DNA of 64,000 bases from Algoriphagus vanfongensis DSM 17529 (GCF_000429465.1 NZ_AUBX01000001.1:43724-107723), one strand, 5' to 3'; positions 8,611 to 17,325 are shown, counted from the stretch's first letter. Numbers and translations: made by a program. The notes: generated by a model from the sequence alone, not told the origin.

Positions 8611-10329
8611 TCAGTCCAACTCGGATTGGAACTGTGTCTTAAACTCGTGGATCAGACTCTCCTGATCCTCTCCCATGGTGCGGATATCAAATGACAGGAT
8701 ACGGGTATCCCTGTCCAGAAACATGACCTTGGGATAGCCATGGATTTCATAGATCTCTTTCCACCTTCTCTTGGATTCCCCTCTTAGATTCACATTCAAG
8801 AGAGAAGCATCCGAATAGGTATCAATTCTGCTTTTCCATAAATCAGGATCCTCATCCACCGAAACAGCGATCAGACGTACCCCCTGATCTTTCACTTTCT
8901 GATACAGGGGAAAGAGGTAATCTTTAAAATAAGAGGCACTGTGTGGACAGGAGGAAAAATAGAAGTATAGCAATGTGGGCTCCCCTTTGAGATCATTTTC
9001 GGTCATTTGCTTCCCGGACATATCGACCAGATTCACAGGCTCCACCAAACCACCTGGGACATGGGATCGCTTCAGACTTTCTATCCGTTCTCGATAGGGA
9101 GAAATAGAAACTTCGGCCAGGTATTTTTCCAGCACATATGGCTGATCGGGAAGCTGTGACAAATAATTGGACAGGTAGGCTGTTTTCAGCCTTTGCGCCA
9201 TCTCTCCGGAATACAGAGAATCCACCACCTGCAAGAGAGATTTACCTTCAAAGAGGGCCATCAACATGCATTTTTCCAATGCATAGTTGAGGTACTCCTT
9301 GGATACCAAGCGGGTCAATTCTCCTATTTCAGATTCAGGAAAAACCTCGAAGGAATCCAAAATCAACTTTTGATAGGATGCTCGCTCTGCCTCATTAAAT
9401 CTCCTCCCAAACTCAGGAAAATGAAACTTCCGAAAAGTGGTCAACACCGAGAATAGGACGGAACCATGGATCTCTGCTTTCAATAGCTCATATTCCATTT
9501 CATCCAAGCTGCTTCGATAGTTCTCCAACACAGCAAGCATTCCCAGCAAGCGTGGATGATCGGGTTTCAAACCCAACAGGAGATAGTCCAGACTTTCTTT
9601 GCCCGGAGCCATGACCAGCAACTTGCTGCCGAATTCATCTTGAAAATGTTCCAGCTTCTCCTGATTTCCAGGGGCACTGAGCATCCTGCTATCCGATTTG
9701 GCGATCAGCTGCCGGGGACCATCAAATGCGACACGCCTCCCCTCTCTGGCAATGGCATATTGCGCTTCATAAAAAGCGGCATTATCCCCACCAAACAAGA
9801 CATCCAGCTCTCTCAGATCCAGTTCCACCTTCAGACTATCACCCGGCAAGACCATATAATCTGACAGGATGGTTCTCCCTCCCAATGCTATGGAGAAATA
9901 GCCCGGCCGAGCTCCCATATCCAGTGGGGAAATAAACTTTCTGACCATGGGATTCATGACCCCGTCAAAGGTTTCCCCTGGCAAAAGATCCGGCTCCAAT
10001 TTCTCTACCATAAAGGATGACTTAGGATCCAGGTAGTAGGGCCGAAACTCTATCGCTAAAGGCCCCAAAGAATCCGGATTGATCAGCTCTCCATAAATCA
10101 AAGCTCCCCCAGTGGCAGAAGAAGCTAAGCTCTCCTGCCGAAGAGAAATAGAATCATCAACTAAACTAAATCCCTTAGAGAAAGTATCGGAGCGGGAATC
10201 CCCGCCCCGATGGGGCATAGACCTATGAAGAAGTAAATCCGCCCCGGGTGGATCAGCAACTTGTGCTGTCAAAGTACTTCCGGCAAGGCATACCCCTCCC
10301 AGGAAGCATATGAGTATCAATTTTTTCAT
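8611..10329 (-). CDS. Exported TlpA-like thioredoxin-fold protein, first gene of the SusCD operon
   Basis: This is a 572-residue protein with a signal peptide (cleavage near residue 23, LTAQ), a long N-terminal region rich in helices and beta segments, and a C-terminal TlpA/AhpC-type domain from about residue 435 (VNLVDMSGKQMTENDLKGEP, then YFYFSSCPHSASYF, then GYPKVMFLDRD with the cis-Pro region). The active site reads C-P-H-S: the first Cys is kept and the resolving Cys is Ser, so it may form mixed disulfides or act as a single-Cys peroxidase or reductase rather than a disulfide shuttle. Such proteins often accompany SusC/SusD pairs in Bacteroidota. It starts the operon, 987 bases after the next gene upstream, with a structured non-coding region between. 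Confidence 0.88.
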   Translation of the reverse strand: MKKLILICFLGGVCLAGSTLTAQVADPPGADLLLHRSMPHRGGDSRSDTFSKGFSLVDDSISLRQESLASSATGGALIYGELINPDSLGPLAIEFRPYYLDPKSSFMVEKLEPDLLPGETFDGVMNPMVRKFISPLDMGARPGYFSIALGGRTILSDYMVLPGDSLKVELDLRELDVLFGGDNAAFYEAQYAIAREGRRVAFDGPRQLIAKSDSRMLSAPGNQEKLEHFQDEFGSKLLVMAPGKESLDYLLLGLKPDHPRLLGMLAVLENYRSSLDEMEYELLKAEIHGSVLFSVLTTFRKFHFPEFGRRFNEAERASYQKLILDSFEVFPESEIGELTRLVSKEYLNYALEKCMLMALFEGKSLLQVVDSLYSGEMAQRLKTAYLSNYLSQLPDQPYVLEKYLAEVSISPYRERIESLKRSHVPGGLVEPVNLVDMSGKQMTENDLKGEPTLLYFYFSSCPHSASYFKDYLFPLYQKVKDQGVRLIAVSVDEDPDLWKSRIDTYSDASLLNVNLRGESKRRWKEIYEIHGYPKVMFLDRDTRILSFDIRTMGEDQESLIHEFKTQFQSELD

Positions 10330-10718
10330 GCTTTTGAATTTTAAGCTGGAAGATCCGCCACGGCGGACAGGCAGGAGACTAGAGTATGTCAGTGATCATT
10401 CGCAGTGATCAGAAGAGAAATCTGAAAGCTAAAGTCAGAAGCCTGAAAGCACCCTCACAGACGCTTGGTTCTAGGCTCTTGACTCTAGCTTCTTAGATCT
10501 AACTTCTTGATACTTGGTACAGCAAAGACATATCTACGCCACGGCGCACAGGTTTCCCACCCTGCCCTTTTCAGGCAACCAGCAATTGGTTAAGAAATAA
10601 GTAATGAGATAAGCAGAATCCCTGCAGTGGATGGCTTATCGGATTCGTCAACTCTGATTAGTAAGGATAGTCCCCTCGGAGTATACAAAGTCCTTAGGAA
10701 GCAATCAGAGTAAAAAGT

Positions 10719-10735
10719 CAGCCTCAGACAGGCTG
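10719..10735 (-). terminator. Small hairpin with T-run (minus strand)
   Basis: Read on the minus strand, CAGCCT-GTCTG-AGGCTG is followed by ACTTTTTA. The stem is only 6 bp. It lies downstream of the candidate structured RNA and tRNA-like half, and could terminate a minus-strand transcript before the TlpA-like gene. Confidence 0.4.
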
Positions 10736-10809
10736 TTTTGGTTTCAGAGGATACAGGCGATCTACCGCGGTGATGCCGAGTTCCTCTGGGATTAGATATT
10801 GTGTGATAG

Positions 10810-10827
10810 CCCCGATAGCTATCGGGG
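10810..10827. repeat. 18-bp perfect palindrome (CCCCGATAGC/GCTATCGGGG type)
   Basis: The sequence CCCCGATAGCTATCGGGG is self-complementary over its whole length. Short palindromes with the CCGATAGCTATCGG core occur between genes in many Bacteroidota, so I read this as an interspersed element. It directly abuts the tRNA-like half. Confidence 0.55.
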
Positions 10828-10868
10828 GAGAACAAGATGACCCGCTTACCAACTGAGCATACCCTCCC
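10825..10868 (-). other. tRNA-like 5' half
   Basis: On the minus strand the sequence starts GGGAGGGTATGCTCAGTTGG and continues TAAGCGGGTC. This is a 7-nt acceptor-like strand, TA, and a D-arm-like GCT-CAGTTGGTA-AGC. The 3' half is missing: no T-loop (GTTCGA) or acceptor partner follows, and the 18-bp palindrome begins where the anticodon arm should be. It is likely a tRNA remnant or chance likeness, not a working tRNA. Confidence 0.3.
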
Positions 10869-11000
10869 ACCCTGTGGATCCTACAGGATACTGTCTGCAA
10901 CAGAATAGAAAGTAAATTACTCATGCTCGTTTTCATTAGAAATGAAAAATGGTAAAACGAGTCTTATAGAAAAGGACAGCAAACACTTACAAAAAAAGTA

Positions 11001-11101
11001 AGGGTGAGCAAAACTCCAAATCCTAGTGTAACATGGCTCTGACAAGCCACCTTTAATTTCATAAAGGTCCGAACATTAGAAATAAGGAGAGAGCCCACCC
11101 T
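11001..11101 (-). ncRNA. Candidate structured RNA with closing stem and T-run
   Basis: On the minus strand AGGGTGGGC (11101-11093) pairs with GCTCACCCT (11009-11001) over 9 bp with one G-U. Inside are a CTCC/GGAG helix and two clean hairpins: ACCTTTA/TAAAGGT (11049-11055 with 11062-11068) and TGGCT/AGCCA (11034-11038 with 11045-11049), which share one base. The closing stem is followed by TACTTTTTTTG, as at a terminator. It matches no riboswitch or SRP/6S pattern that I know. Whether it is transcribed is unknown. Confidence 0.35.
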
Positions 11102-11316
11102 ATGTACAAATATAAGGCTGTGGCTCGTCTCACTTACCCCTCGTTCGGAAAATTGTCAGATTTTGTTACGAGGCTCGTGATACGATTAAATAAACGTTAG
11201 AGAAAATTTATTCTTTTGAACTACTTTTCAAGCTCTAACTGTACGAAATATAGACATAATATTTCAATTACGGAATAGCGTAACTGTAAAAAAAATGGAT
11301 TTTATTCCTTAATGTC

Positions 11317-11649
11317 ATGGAAAAACATGACGAAAGGATAATCAGAGGGAAAATTTCACTTTTTCTTTCATCAAAAATTGAGACAGAAAATGAAATTAAA
11401 AAGCAGTTAGAAAAGAAAGGGAAAACTATACCCACAGGTCTTAACTTTGAGTATAAAGAGTTAGCCTACAATTCCGAAGTCAGAAAGGCTACTATTTCCG
11501 ATATTATTCAGTGTAAAACTTCCGCAAAACTATCAACTATACTAAAGTGCTTAGAAGCACTTGACATCCCGTTTCCAAAATTTGCAAAAGAATTTGATGA
11601 AATATCGAACGAAAAAGCAATTGAGCAATACTTAAAATTACGAGGGTGA
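11317..11649 (+). CDS. XRE-like HTH protein
   Basis: This is a 110-residue, Lys/Glu-rich cytoplasmic protein. The C-terminal half (about residues 48-95) fits a Cro/CI-type helix-turn-helix: YKELAYNSEVRKATISDII, then a second helix pair SAKLSTILKCLEALDI. The N-terminal 40 residues are a charged helix. It lies at the left edge of the defence island, on the same strand as the big nuclease-STAND gene but separated from it by the divergent HEPN-type gene. A regulator of the island is plausible but not shown. AT-content is clearly higher than in the SusCD operon to its left, in keeping with acquired DNA. Confidence 0.65.
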   Translation: MEKHDERIIRGKISLFLSSKIETENEIKKQLEKKGKTIPTGLNFEYKELAYNSEVRKATISDIIQCKTSAKLSTILKCLEALDIPFPKFAKEFDEISNEKAIEQYLKLRG

Positions 11650-11753
11650 ATTCAAAATAGCCTTTAATCCAGAGGCATGTGATTATCGAGGAAGGGAAGA
11701 GGGTTGTTTAAAGCTTTTTAGTCCAGTTGACTAAGGATTGGAATCGCCTAAGG

Positions 11754-12716
11754 TTAACTAGTCCTACTCTTAGAATACATCTTTGGCCAGTCAAGGATGA
11801 AATTCATGCTATCGTAGTGGCCATTAGTTTTACCTGAAGCCTCGATTATACCAGCATATAAACCGGCACCGATTGCAGTTTTCTCCTTATTGAGTGGATG
11901 TATAAAATCAGACTGCTGCTGATGCTGAAACACCGGAACCACTTCTCCAATTTCAAAAAAGGTATTACTATATGGCAAAGGCTGATAATAATCTTCGATA
12001 TTCAGATTTAGGCTTGTAGTGAGCTCATGTTTTTCTAATACCCGTTTAAAAAAAGTTTTCAAGAACGAATTGTAAAGTTTATCCAGTTTCTCAAAAATCA
12101 GCAGTTCACTTTTGCCAATCGATACATTAGCCATCAGATCCAGCCCATTGATGACATAACGCAGCCCATAGGAAACCTCAATAAAAATTAATAATGACTG
12201 AAATACGTCTACTTGATTGCTGAAAAACGGCCGTAGTGAGAAATTAGTCTTATGGAAGTGGATCTCCTCGCCAATGTTCCTGTCATGAAAAATCTCATTT
12301 CTAAATCGCACGAATTCATTCACACGGGCGATTAACCCAGATTTTCGCATTGCTTCACCCTCAACCTCAAAAATATCAAACAAGAACCCAAGCCGTTTAC
12401 CAATCGATTTCGTACTCAGTTCTTTTGTGAAATTTTGATCTTGCCGCAAACAGATAATTTTACAAATACAATTAATAAAAGATTCTAAGGCTAAAAACCA
12501 CAGGGCTATAGAGACATTAGATCTGCGGCCATTGTTGACAAAGGTGTCTTGCTGTTCCAGATCTTTAATATCTTCCATCGTACTATAAAAAGCGTGGATA
12601 GCATAAATGGAATATGACATCTCAACCGCCTTATCAGGTCCATACTTCAGCCACGCTAGATGCGGTGCCAAATACTTGTTTAACCGAAAATCTTCCAGAT
12701 TTTTTGTATTTCCCAT
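11754..12716 (-). CDS. HEPN-like protein of unknown function
   Basis: This is a 320-residue soluble helical protein. Residues 139-144 read R-N-E-I-F-H, the Rx4-6H motif that forms the RNase site of HEPN domains, set in a helical region with a polar position before it (VNEFVRFRNEIFHDR). HEPN proteins act as RNases or dimerizing helpers in toxin-antitoxin, abortive-infection and related defence systems. The gene is transcribed divergently from the nuclease-STAND gene, with about 197 bases between, so the two may share regulation. No antitoxin-like nucleotidyltransferase (MNT) gene is next to it. I do not recognise the rest of the protein; the HEPN call rests on one motif and helix content. Confidence 0.5.
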   Translation of the reverse strand: MGNTKNLEDFRLNKYLAPHLAWLKYGPDKAVEMSYSIYAIHAFYSTMEDIKDLEQQDTFVNNGRRSNVSIALWFLALESFINCICKIICLRQDQNFTKELSTKSIGKRLGFLFDIFEVEGEAMRKSGLIARVNEFVRFRNEIFHDRNIGEEIHFHKTNFSLRPFFSNQVDVFQSLLIFIEVSYGLRYVINGLDLMANVSIGKSELLIFEKLDKLYNSFLKTFFKRVLEKHELTTSLNLNIEDYYQPLPYSNTFFEIGEVVPVFQHQQQSDFIHPLNKEKTAIGAGLYAGIIEASGKTNGHYDSMNFILDWPKMYSKSRTS

Positions 12717-12823
12717 GCGATCGTGAACCTAAGGTTTAAAATGCTTGACTTGACGATGAATATTGATTTTACGACAAAAGAACAGTGATTAAATCATTTT
12801 TACGCTTTTTTTATTGAATTGAC

Positions 12824-12831
12824 TATTTTTG
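12824..12831 (+). promoter_or_regulatory. Possible Bacteroidota -7 box upstream of the STAND gene
   Basis: TATTTTTG fits the TAnnTTTG -7 consensus of Bacteroidota primary sigma. It lies 82 bases before ATG 12914. The expected -33 TTTG is only loosely present as a T-run near 12797-12800. Confidence 0.3.
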
Positions 12832-12913
12832 AGTAAACCTCCCTATTAGTGATTACAAGTCTATTGAGAAGGTTCTTTCCAATACATTTTTGGGATTTCA
12901 ATTATACACATAT

Positions 12914-15900
12914 ATGATGGACGAATGGATATCCCTTGTCAATAGATACAAAACAGCTGGTGCCCGCAGTAAATTTGAAGAAATCTGTACCAGGGTATTC
13001 AAACATAAATTTAAAGGGGAATTCGTGAAATCGGTACGGGTTAACATCGGTGACGGTGGAGTCGATGTGTTTATTGGTGATATCGAAAATCAGCAGATAA
13101 AGGTAATCCAGTGCAAGTTTTTTGTTAATGGCATTGAGGGATCCCAAAAAGCACAAATAAGGAAATCTTTTAAGACTGCTATAAGTTCAGCTGACTTTCA
13201 GGTTAGCAATTGGATACTCTGTGTCCCAGGAAAGTTGAGCATCCAAGAGCACAAATGGTGGGCAAGTTGGAAAAACAAGCAAATGAAGACCTTTGGGTTG
13301 CCAAATGATTGCATCGAACTTATGGATGGGGCCGATCTTATCGATGAATTAAAAACTTCCGGTCTGTATGATGAAGTCTTTGAAATAGAAATCAAAAACG
13401 CAGTGCGGGAGATTCACAGCACTGTCGTCGGAAAAAAGTTTGACCTGAATCAGGAAGTTTTGTCTGCTTCAAACTACATTAAGAATCTCAAAAATTACTT
13501 TTCAAAGGAGAAACTAGCCCATATTGAGAGACCAGCAGTTCAGGAAATTGTAGCTTGGGTAAAAAGGGATCTTCCTGGCAGGGATGTTTTAGAAAAAGTG
13601 CTCGTTGTCAAAGGCAAAAAAGGTGTTGGTAAAACAACAGTTCTACATGATGTCTACTGTCATTTGACAAATGAACAAGAGTATGTTGTTCTCGCACTCA
13701 AATGTGACCAGTTTTATGATGTCAACTTGAACGGACTTTCCCAGCAGTTGTTCACAGATGTAACATCATTCAATGATCTTTTTAACGTATTTCGAGACAA
13801 AGGCGAAAAGTTTGTTGTAGTACTTGACCAGCTTGACGCATTGTCTCAGACCTTGTCAACAGACAGGAGATGGTTGCTGACATATATCAAGCTTATTCAG
13901 GAACTTCTGAAGCTGCCAAATTCAAGAATAATTATCTCGACTAGGAGTTTCGACCTTGAGTATGATGCCGATCTGAGAAAATTTAATAATACAAAAGTTA
14001 TCAAGCAGATTGAGGTTGGTAAGTTGTCTGAGAAGGAAGTAACAGATATTTTAAAACTGCTTAAAATTGAAGCGAAAAGTAAATTGTTGATCGAACTGCT
14101 TACCATACCTTATAATCTTGAACTTTTCACTAAGATTCCAAATTTGGAGCAACTGTTGCAGAAACAGTCCAGAATCTCATTAACTAAACTCTATTCCGAA
14201 TTGTGGGGTCAAGTGATGACACCGAGGGAACTTTTACTCACTGAATGCCTAAATACAATTGTGAAAAGGATGTACGAACAGCATCCAAATCTGATAGAGT
14301 TGACATATCTTGAAGAATTCAAAGCTGAAATAAGTTATCTAGTTTCTCATGAAATTTTGGTACAGAACGGAAATAAACTTTCTTTTTTTCATCAATCATT
14401 TTATGAGTATTATCTGGCTCGATGGTTCGTAATCTCCGAGAAAAATCTAGTCGATTATATTTTTGAGGAAGGCCAGAACTTGTATATTAGGTCTTTGATC
14501 AAGACCGTTATCGAGTACCTTAGGGAGGCTGACCATCATAAATATATAGAGCTCTATAAAAACATAATCGGTCAAAATCAGATAAGGTATCATATCAAAT
14601 ACCTATTTGTACTGGAACTTGGACTTGTAGAAATTCCATCCCAAAAGGAGAAAGAGTTCGTATGCGATATGCTAGCGAATGAATATGGAAAATTGTTTCT
14701 TGACTTATTTAATTCAAAAGGTTGGATCGAATTTTTTATTTCGAATGATCTGCTCAACGGCAATCACGATGATATTTACAGAATTCTTCACCGTAACATA
14801 AATCATAACCCAAACCTACTTATAGAATATCTGAAGAATAGCAATTTTGAGGAAAAAGAGAAGTTAATCTCATATATTATACCGAGTGTCAAAAACTGGG
14901 AAGTAAACCTTTTACCCTTTTTTGATAACTACTTTTCATACGATGAAAACACAGGACTTTGGTATTTCGAGACCCTAAAAAAAATAGCACCTTTTGATCT
15001 GGGATATGTATTTGGAAAGCTAAAGCCAGTAATATTGGAAACAAAAAGTCGTACTGAACGTTTTCGGTTCGACTATCGCTTTGAAAGAATTATTGATAAA
15101 CTGTATCAACAAAACCCTCAAAGTACCGCTGAATTTTTATTGTCGGTGCAATTAGAAATTCTGGAAGAAACAAAACACGCCTATTATTCTGAGTATTTAG
15201 GAATTACCTCCGAATTGCTAGGTTCCTATCAACTTGATAATGGCCTGTTTTATAAAGACAGCGAAGATGAAAAATCGATAGATTTTTACCTGCTTAAGTA
15301 TTATAGCACGTCCGAAAGAAGTGAACTTAAAGAGGTTTTCCAAAAATATTCTACGACGAACTACGTTCTTTTGCTCACTCTTATAGCAAAATTGATGAGG
15401 GATAGGGCTAGTGAATTTGTTGAGGAAATCTTCCAACTACTATTGATCATCGAATCAAAGAATGGTTTGATGGGGTTAGATGATTTTTTTCAGCTAAACA
15501 TTCGTAGAATGATTGCAAAAGCCATATCCTTTTTTGATCCAGCACAATATCAAAGGGTTAAAAATCTACTACTCAATATCTCCCATCCATATGAGATATG
15601 GAAATATGAAGAAAAAGGCAAGAAGAAATTTAGTCTGAACATCGGCCGAAAAAAATACTTGTTTTTAAAAGCACTTCCGGAAAAAGTTCTGGAAAATGAT
15701 CGTGAGTTGAAGCAATTATATCTTGTGTTGGAAAGGCGTTTTGGACAAATTGATCATAATAAAGCTTTGGATAAGAACAAAGGTAGGTTTGGGGGTGTAG
15801 GTTCCCCATTATCGAATGCGAATTTTAACAAATTCAGTTTCGATGCCTGGCTGAAAAGTATGCGGAAGATTAATGAAAGTTTTATTTCTGAAGATTTTTT

Positions 15901-17194
15901 CAAGGGAGGTTTACTTGAGCATTCGAGATCTTTTGAAAGTGTGGTGGAAAGGCGCCCCGAACATTTCCGTGGTTTTATTCGGCAGTTGTTTAATGAGGAA
16001 GGTATATCTTATAGTTACATCTCTCATGGTATATCTGCATTGATCAAGGCAAAATATGATCCTGAGAAGGTCGCAGATCTTGTTAGGAGGGAAATAAAGC
16101 TACCCTTAAACAAAGAATTTACTTTGTATACCACCTGGCACATCAAATACCTAATCGATACGAAGCAGGTCACTGAGGATATCAAAGATTTTTTGATTTC
16201 CATCGCTAGATCGGAAGGGTATAGAGATGATGTGCTGAACCCTAATGATCCAAAATTAGATTTTATCAATACACCAAGAGGGTCAGCTATTTACAATTTA
16301 TTTTACCTTTTCGATTATCCAAAGTACAAGGAGGATGTTCTTTCCACGATTGAATTCGTCATTGATCCAAAAAACAGCCCATCAACTACGATTTTGGCAG
16401 GGGTAATGTCTCAGCTTGCATACTTGAACCACTTTGATATCGAACGTTCTTTTGCCATTTTCCAGCAACTTATCGCCCTGAAGGATTCACATATTCTAAA
16501 ATACTCCATCAATCCTGCACAGTATTTTAACAATAAGTTCCATGATAGGATGGGTTTTTACTTTACGGAAATGTTGTTGCACGAAGAATTATTTGATAAA
16601 TGCTACTTCTTTGTAACTAGTTGGATTTTTGAGCATATTGATGATTATAAAATGTATGACCATTTTATGGAACTTGGCCAAAAAGCAATAAAATGTGCAA
16701 TTGATGTCGCTGAAAGTCTTTTGATAAGAGATGGCGTTGTCGATAAGAGATCAATGCAAGTTTTGGAAAGATGTTTGTCACATACCGAATTCGATCTTTC
16801 TCACGAATTTTCAGGGCTAGTACTTAGGGTGTTTAAAATTGAAAACTTTGGAGAGCTTTACAGCTTCATAGAAAAATACATTGCTACCGAACAGTTTAGT
16901 AAAGACCCTAGATATCTGCTAGAGTTTTTGACGGAGTGTTCATCTCTTTATCCAAAACAATGTTTGGATTTATTGGAGAAAATGAATATCCCGGAGAAGG
17001 TTGATATCAGTCAGAAAGCCTATCTTGGGGATGAACCATTAGTTCTTGTATTAGCAATATATTCCAGACTGAGGCTTGAACCTTTTAAATACCGCGGCGA
17101 GCAAAAGACCGCATTAGACTGTTTCGATAAACTTCTTGGCATTCCTTCAATAAGATTTAAAGCACTTGAAGCTATGGAAAATGTATTGAATTAA
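12914..17194 (+). CDS. PD-(D/E)xK nuclease fused to a STAND/NACHT-type NTPase (Avs-like)
   Basis: This is a 1426-residue cytoplasmic protein. Numbering from ATG 12914, residues 20-70 form a Mrr-like nuclease core with Glu22/23, Asp51 in GDGGVD and Q66-C-K68. The central NTPase has Walker A GKKGVGKTT (234-242), Walker B VVVLDQLD (302-308) and a sensor-like IIISTRS around 340. The remaining 900 residues are helical repeats without a clear motif. Nuclease plus STAND NTPase plus long C-terminal sensor is the layout of antiviral STAND (Avs) proteins, which recognise a phage protein, oligomerise and cleave DNA; membership is inferred from architecture. An in-frame TTG at 12890 would add 8 residues. 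A 15-bp hairpin terminator follows. Neighbours are HEPN-type and CBASS-like genes, supporting a defence role. Confidence 0.8.
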   Translation: MMDEWISLVNRYKTAGARSKFEEICTRVFKHKFKGEFVKSVRVNIGDGGVDVFIGDIENQQIKVIQCKFFVNGIEGSQKAQIRKSFKTAISSADFQVSNWILCVPGKLSIQEHKWWASWKNKQMKTFGLPNDCIELMDGADLIDELKTSGLYDEVFEIEIKNAVREIHSTVVGKKFDLNQEVLSASNYIKNLKNYFSKEKLAHIERPAVQEIVAWVKRDLPGRDVLEKVLVVKGKKGVGKTTVLHDVYCHLTNEQEYVVLALKCDQFYDVNLNGLSQQLFTDVTSFNDLFNVFRDKGEKFVVVLDQLDALSQTLSTDRRWLLTYIKLIQELLKLPNSRIIISTRSFDLEYDADLRKFNNTKVIKQIEVGKLSEKEVTDILKLLKIEAKSKLLIELLTIPYNLELFTKIPNLEQLLQKQSRISLTKLYSELWGQVMTPRELLLTECLNTIVKRMYEQHPNLIELTYLEEFKAEISYLVSHEILVQNGNKLSFFHQSFYEYYLARWFVISEKNLVDYIFEEGQNLYIRSLIKTVIEYLREADHHKYIELYKNIIGQNQIRYHIKYLFVLELGLVEIPSQKEKEFVCDMLANEYGKLFLDLFNSKGWIEFFISNDLLNGNHDDIYRILHRNINHNPNLLIEYLKNSNFEEKEKLISYIIPSVKNWEVNLLPFFDNYFSYDENTGLWYFETLKKIAPFDLGYVFGKLKPVILETKSRTERFRFDYRFERIIDKLYQQNPQSTAEFLLSVQLEILEETKHAYYSEYLGITSELLGSYQLDNGLFYKDSEDEKSIDFYLLKYYSTSERSELKEVFQKYSTTNYVLLLTLIAKLMRDRASEFVEEIFQLLLIIESKNGLMGLDDFFQLNIRRMIAKAISFFDPAQYQRVKNLLLNISHPYEIWKYEEKGKKKFSLNIGRKKYLFLKALPEKVLENDRELKQLYLVLERRFGQIDHNKALDKNKGRFGGVGSPLSNANFNKFSFDAWLKSMRKINESFISEDFFKGGLLEHSRSFESVVERRPEHFRGFIRQLFNEEGISYSYISHGISALIKAKYDPEKVADLVRREIKLPLNKEFTLYTTWHIKYLIDTKQVTEDIKDFLISIARSEGYRDDVLNPNDPKLDFINTPRGSAIYNLFYLFDYPKYKEDVLSTIEFVIDPKNSPSTTILAGVMSQLAYLNHFDIERSFAIFQQLIALKDSHILKYSINPAQYFNNKFHDRMGFYFTEMLLHEELFDKCYFFVTSWIFEHIDDYKMYDHFMELGQKAIKCAIDVAESLLIRDGVVDKRSMQVLERCLSHTEFDLSHEFSGLVLRVFKIENFGELYSFIEKYIATEQFSKDPRYLLEFLTECSSLYPKQCLDLLEKMNIPEKVDISQKAYLGDEPLVLVLAIYSRLRLEPFKYRGEQKTALDCFDKLLGIPSIRFKALEAMENVLN

Positions 17195-17220
17195 ATGGGA
17201 GTGTTAGCTAAACTCTGTCC

Positions 17221-17254
17221 TTCCCTTCCCGAGGGATACCCCTCGGGAAGGGAA
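17221..17254 (+). terminator. Strong intrinsic terminator of the STAND gene
   Basis: TTCCCTTCCCGAGGG (17221-17235) pairs perfectly over 15 bp with 17240-17254 around a 4-nt loop (ATAC), followed after a few bases by an AT-rich run with TTTTTATT. It begins 27 bases after the stop codon at 17194. Confidence 0.85.
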
Positions 17255-17325
17255 CTGAATTATTAATTTTTATTCTACGTCCATGCTCAGCCTCCCTTTA
17301 AATCTAATTGCTAATTGTTGGACTG

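Larger units (their letters stand above)
10330..11316. other. 987-base structured non-coding region
   Basis: No convincing gene lies here. It contains several dyads: TCCGCC-AC-GGCGGA near 10352; a related CGCCACGGCG motif near 10537 followed, as in the first, by a CAGG; CAGCCT/AGGCTG (10719-10724 with 10730-10735) flanked by A- and T-runs; an 18-bp palindrome at 10810; a tRNA-like half; CTCGTTTT/AAAACGAG (10926-10933 with 10954-10961); and a long closed structure at 11001-11101. On the minus strand most of these lie upstream of the TlpA-SusC-SusD operon and could form its leader, or be separate small RNAs. Confidence 0.6.

Noticed and set aside
10590..10835. An 81-codon minus-strand frame in the structured region
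   Set aside because: It runs through the palindrome and hairpins, is rich in Arg/Ser/Thr without a domain, and a competing frame is equally open.
11001..11101. TPP, cobalamin, SRP or 6S RNA identity for the structured element
   Set aside because: None of the conserved core motifs of these RNAs is present.
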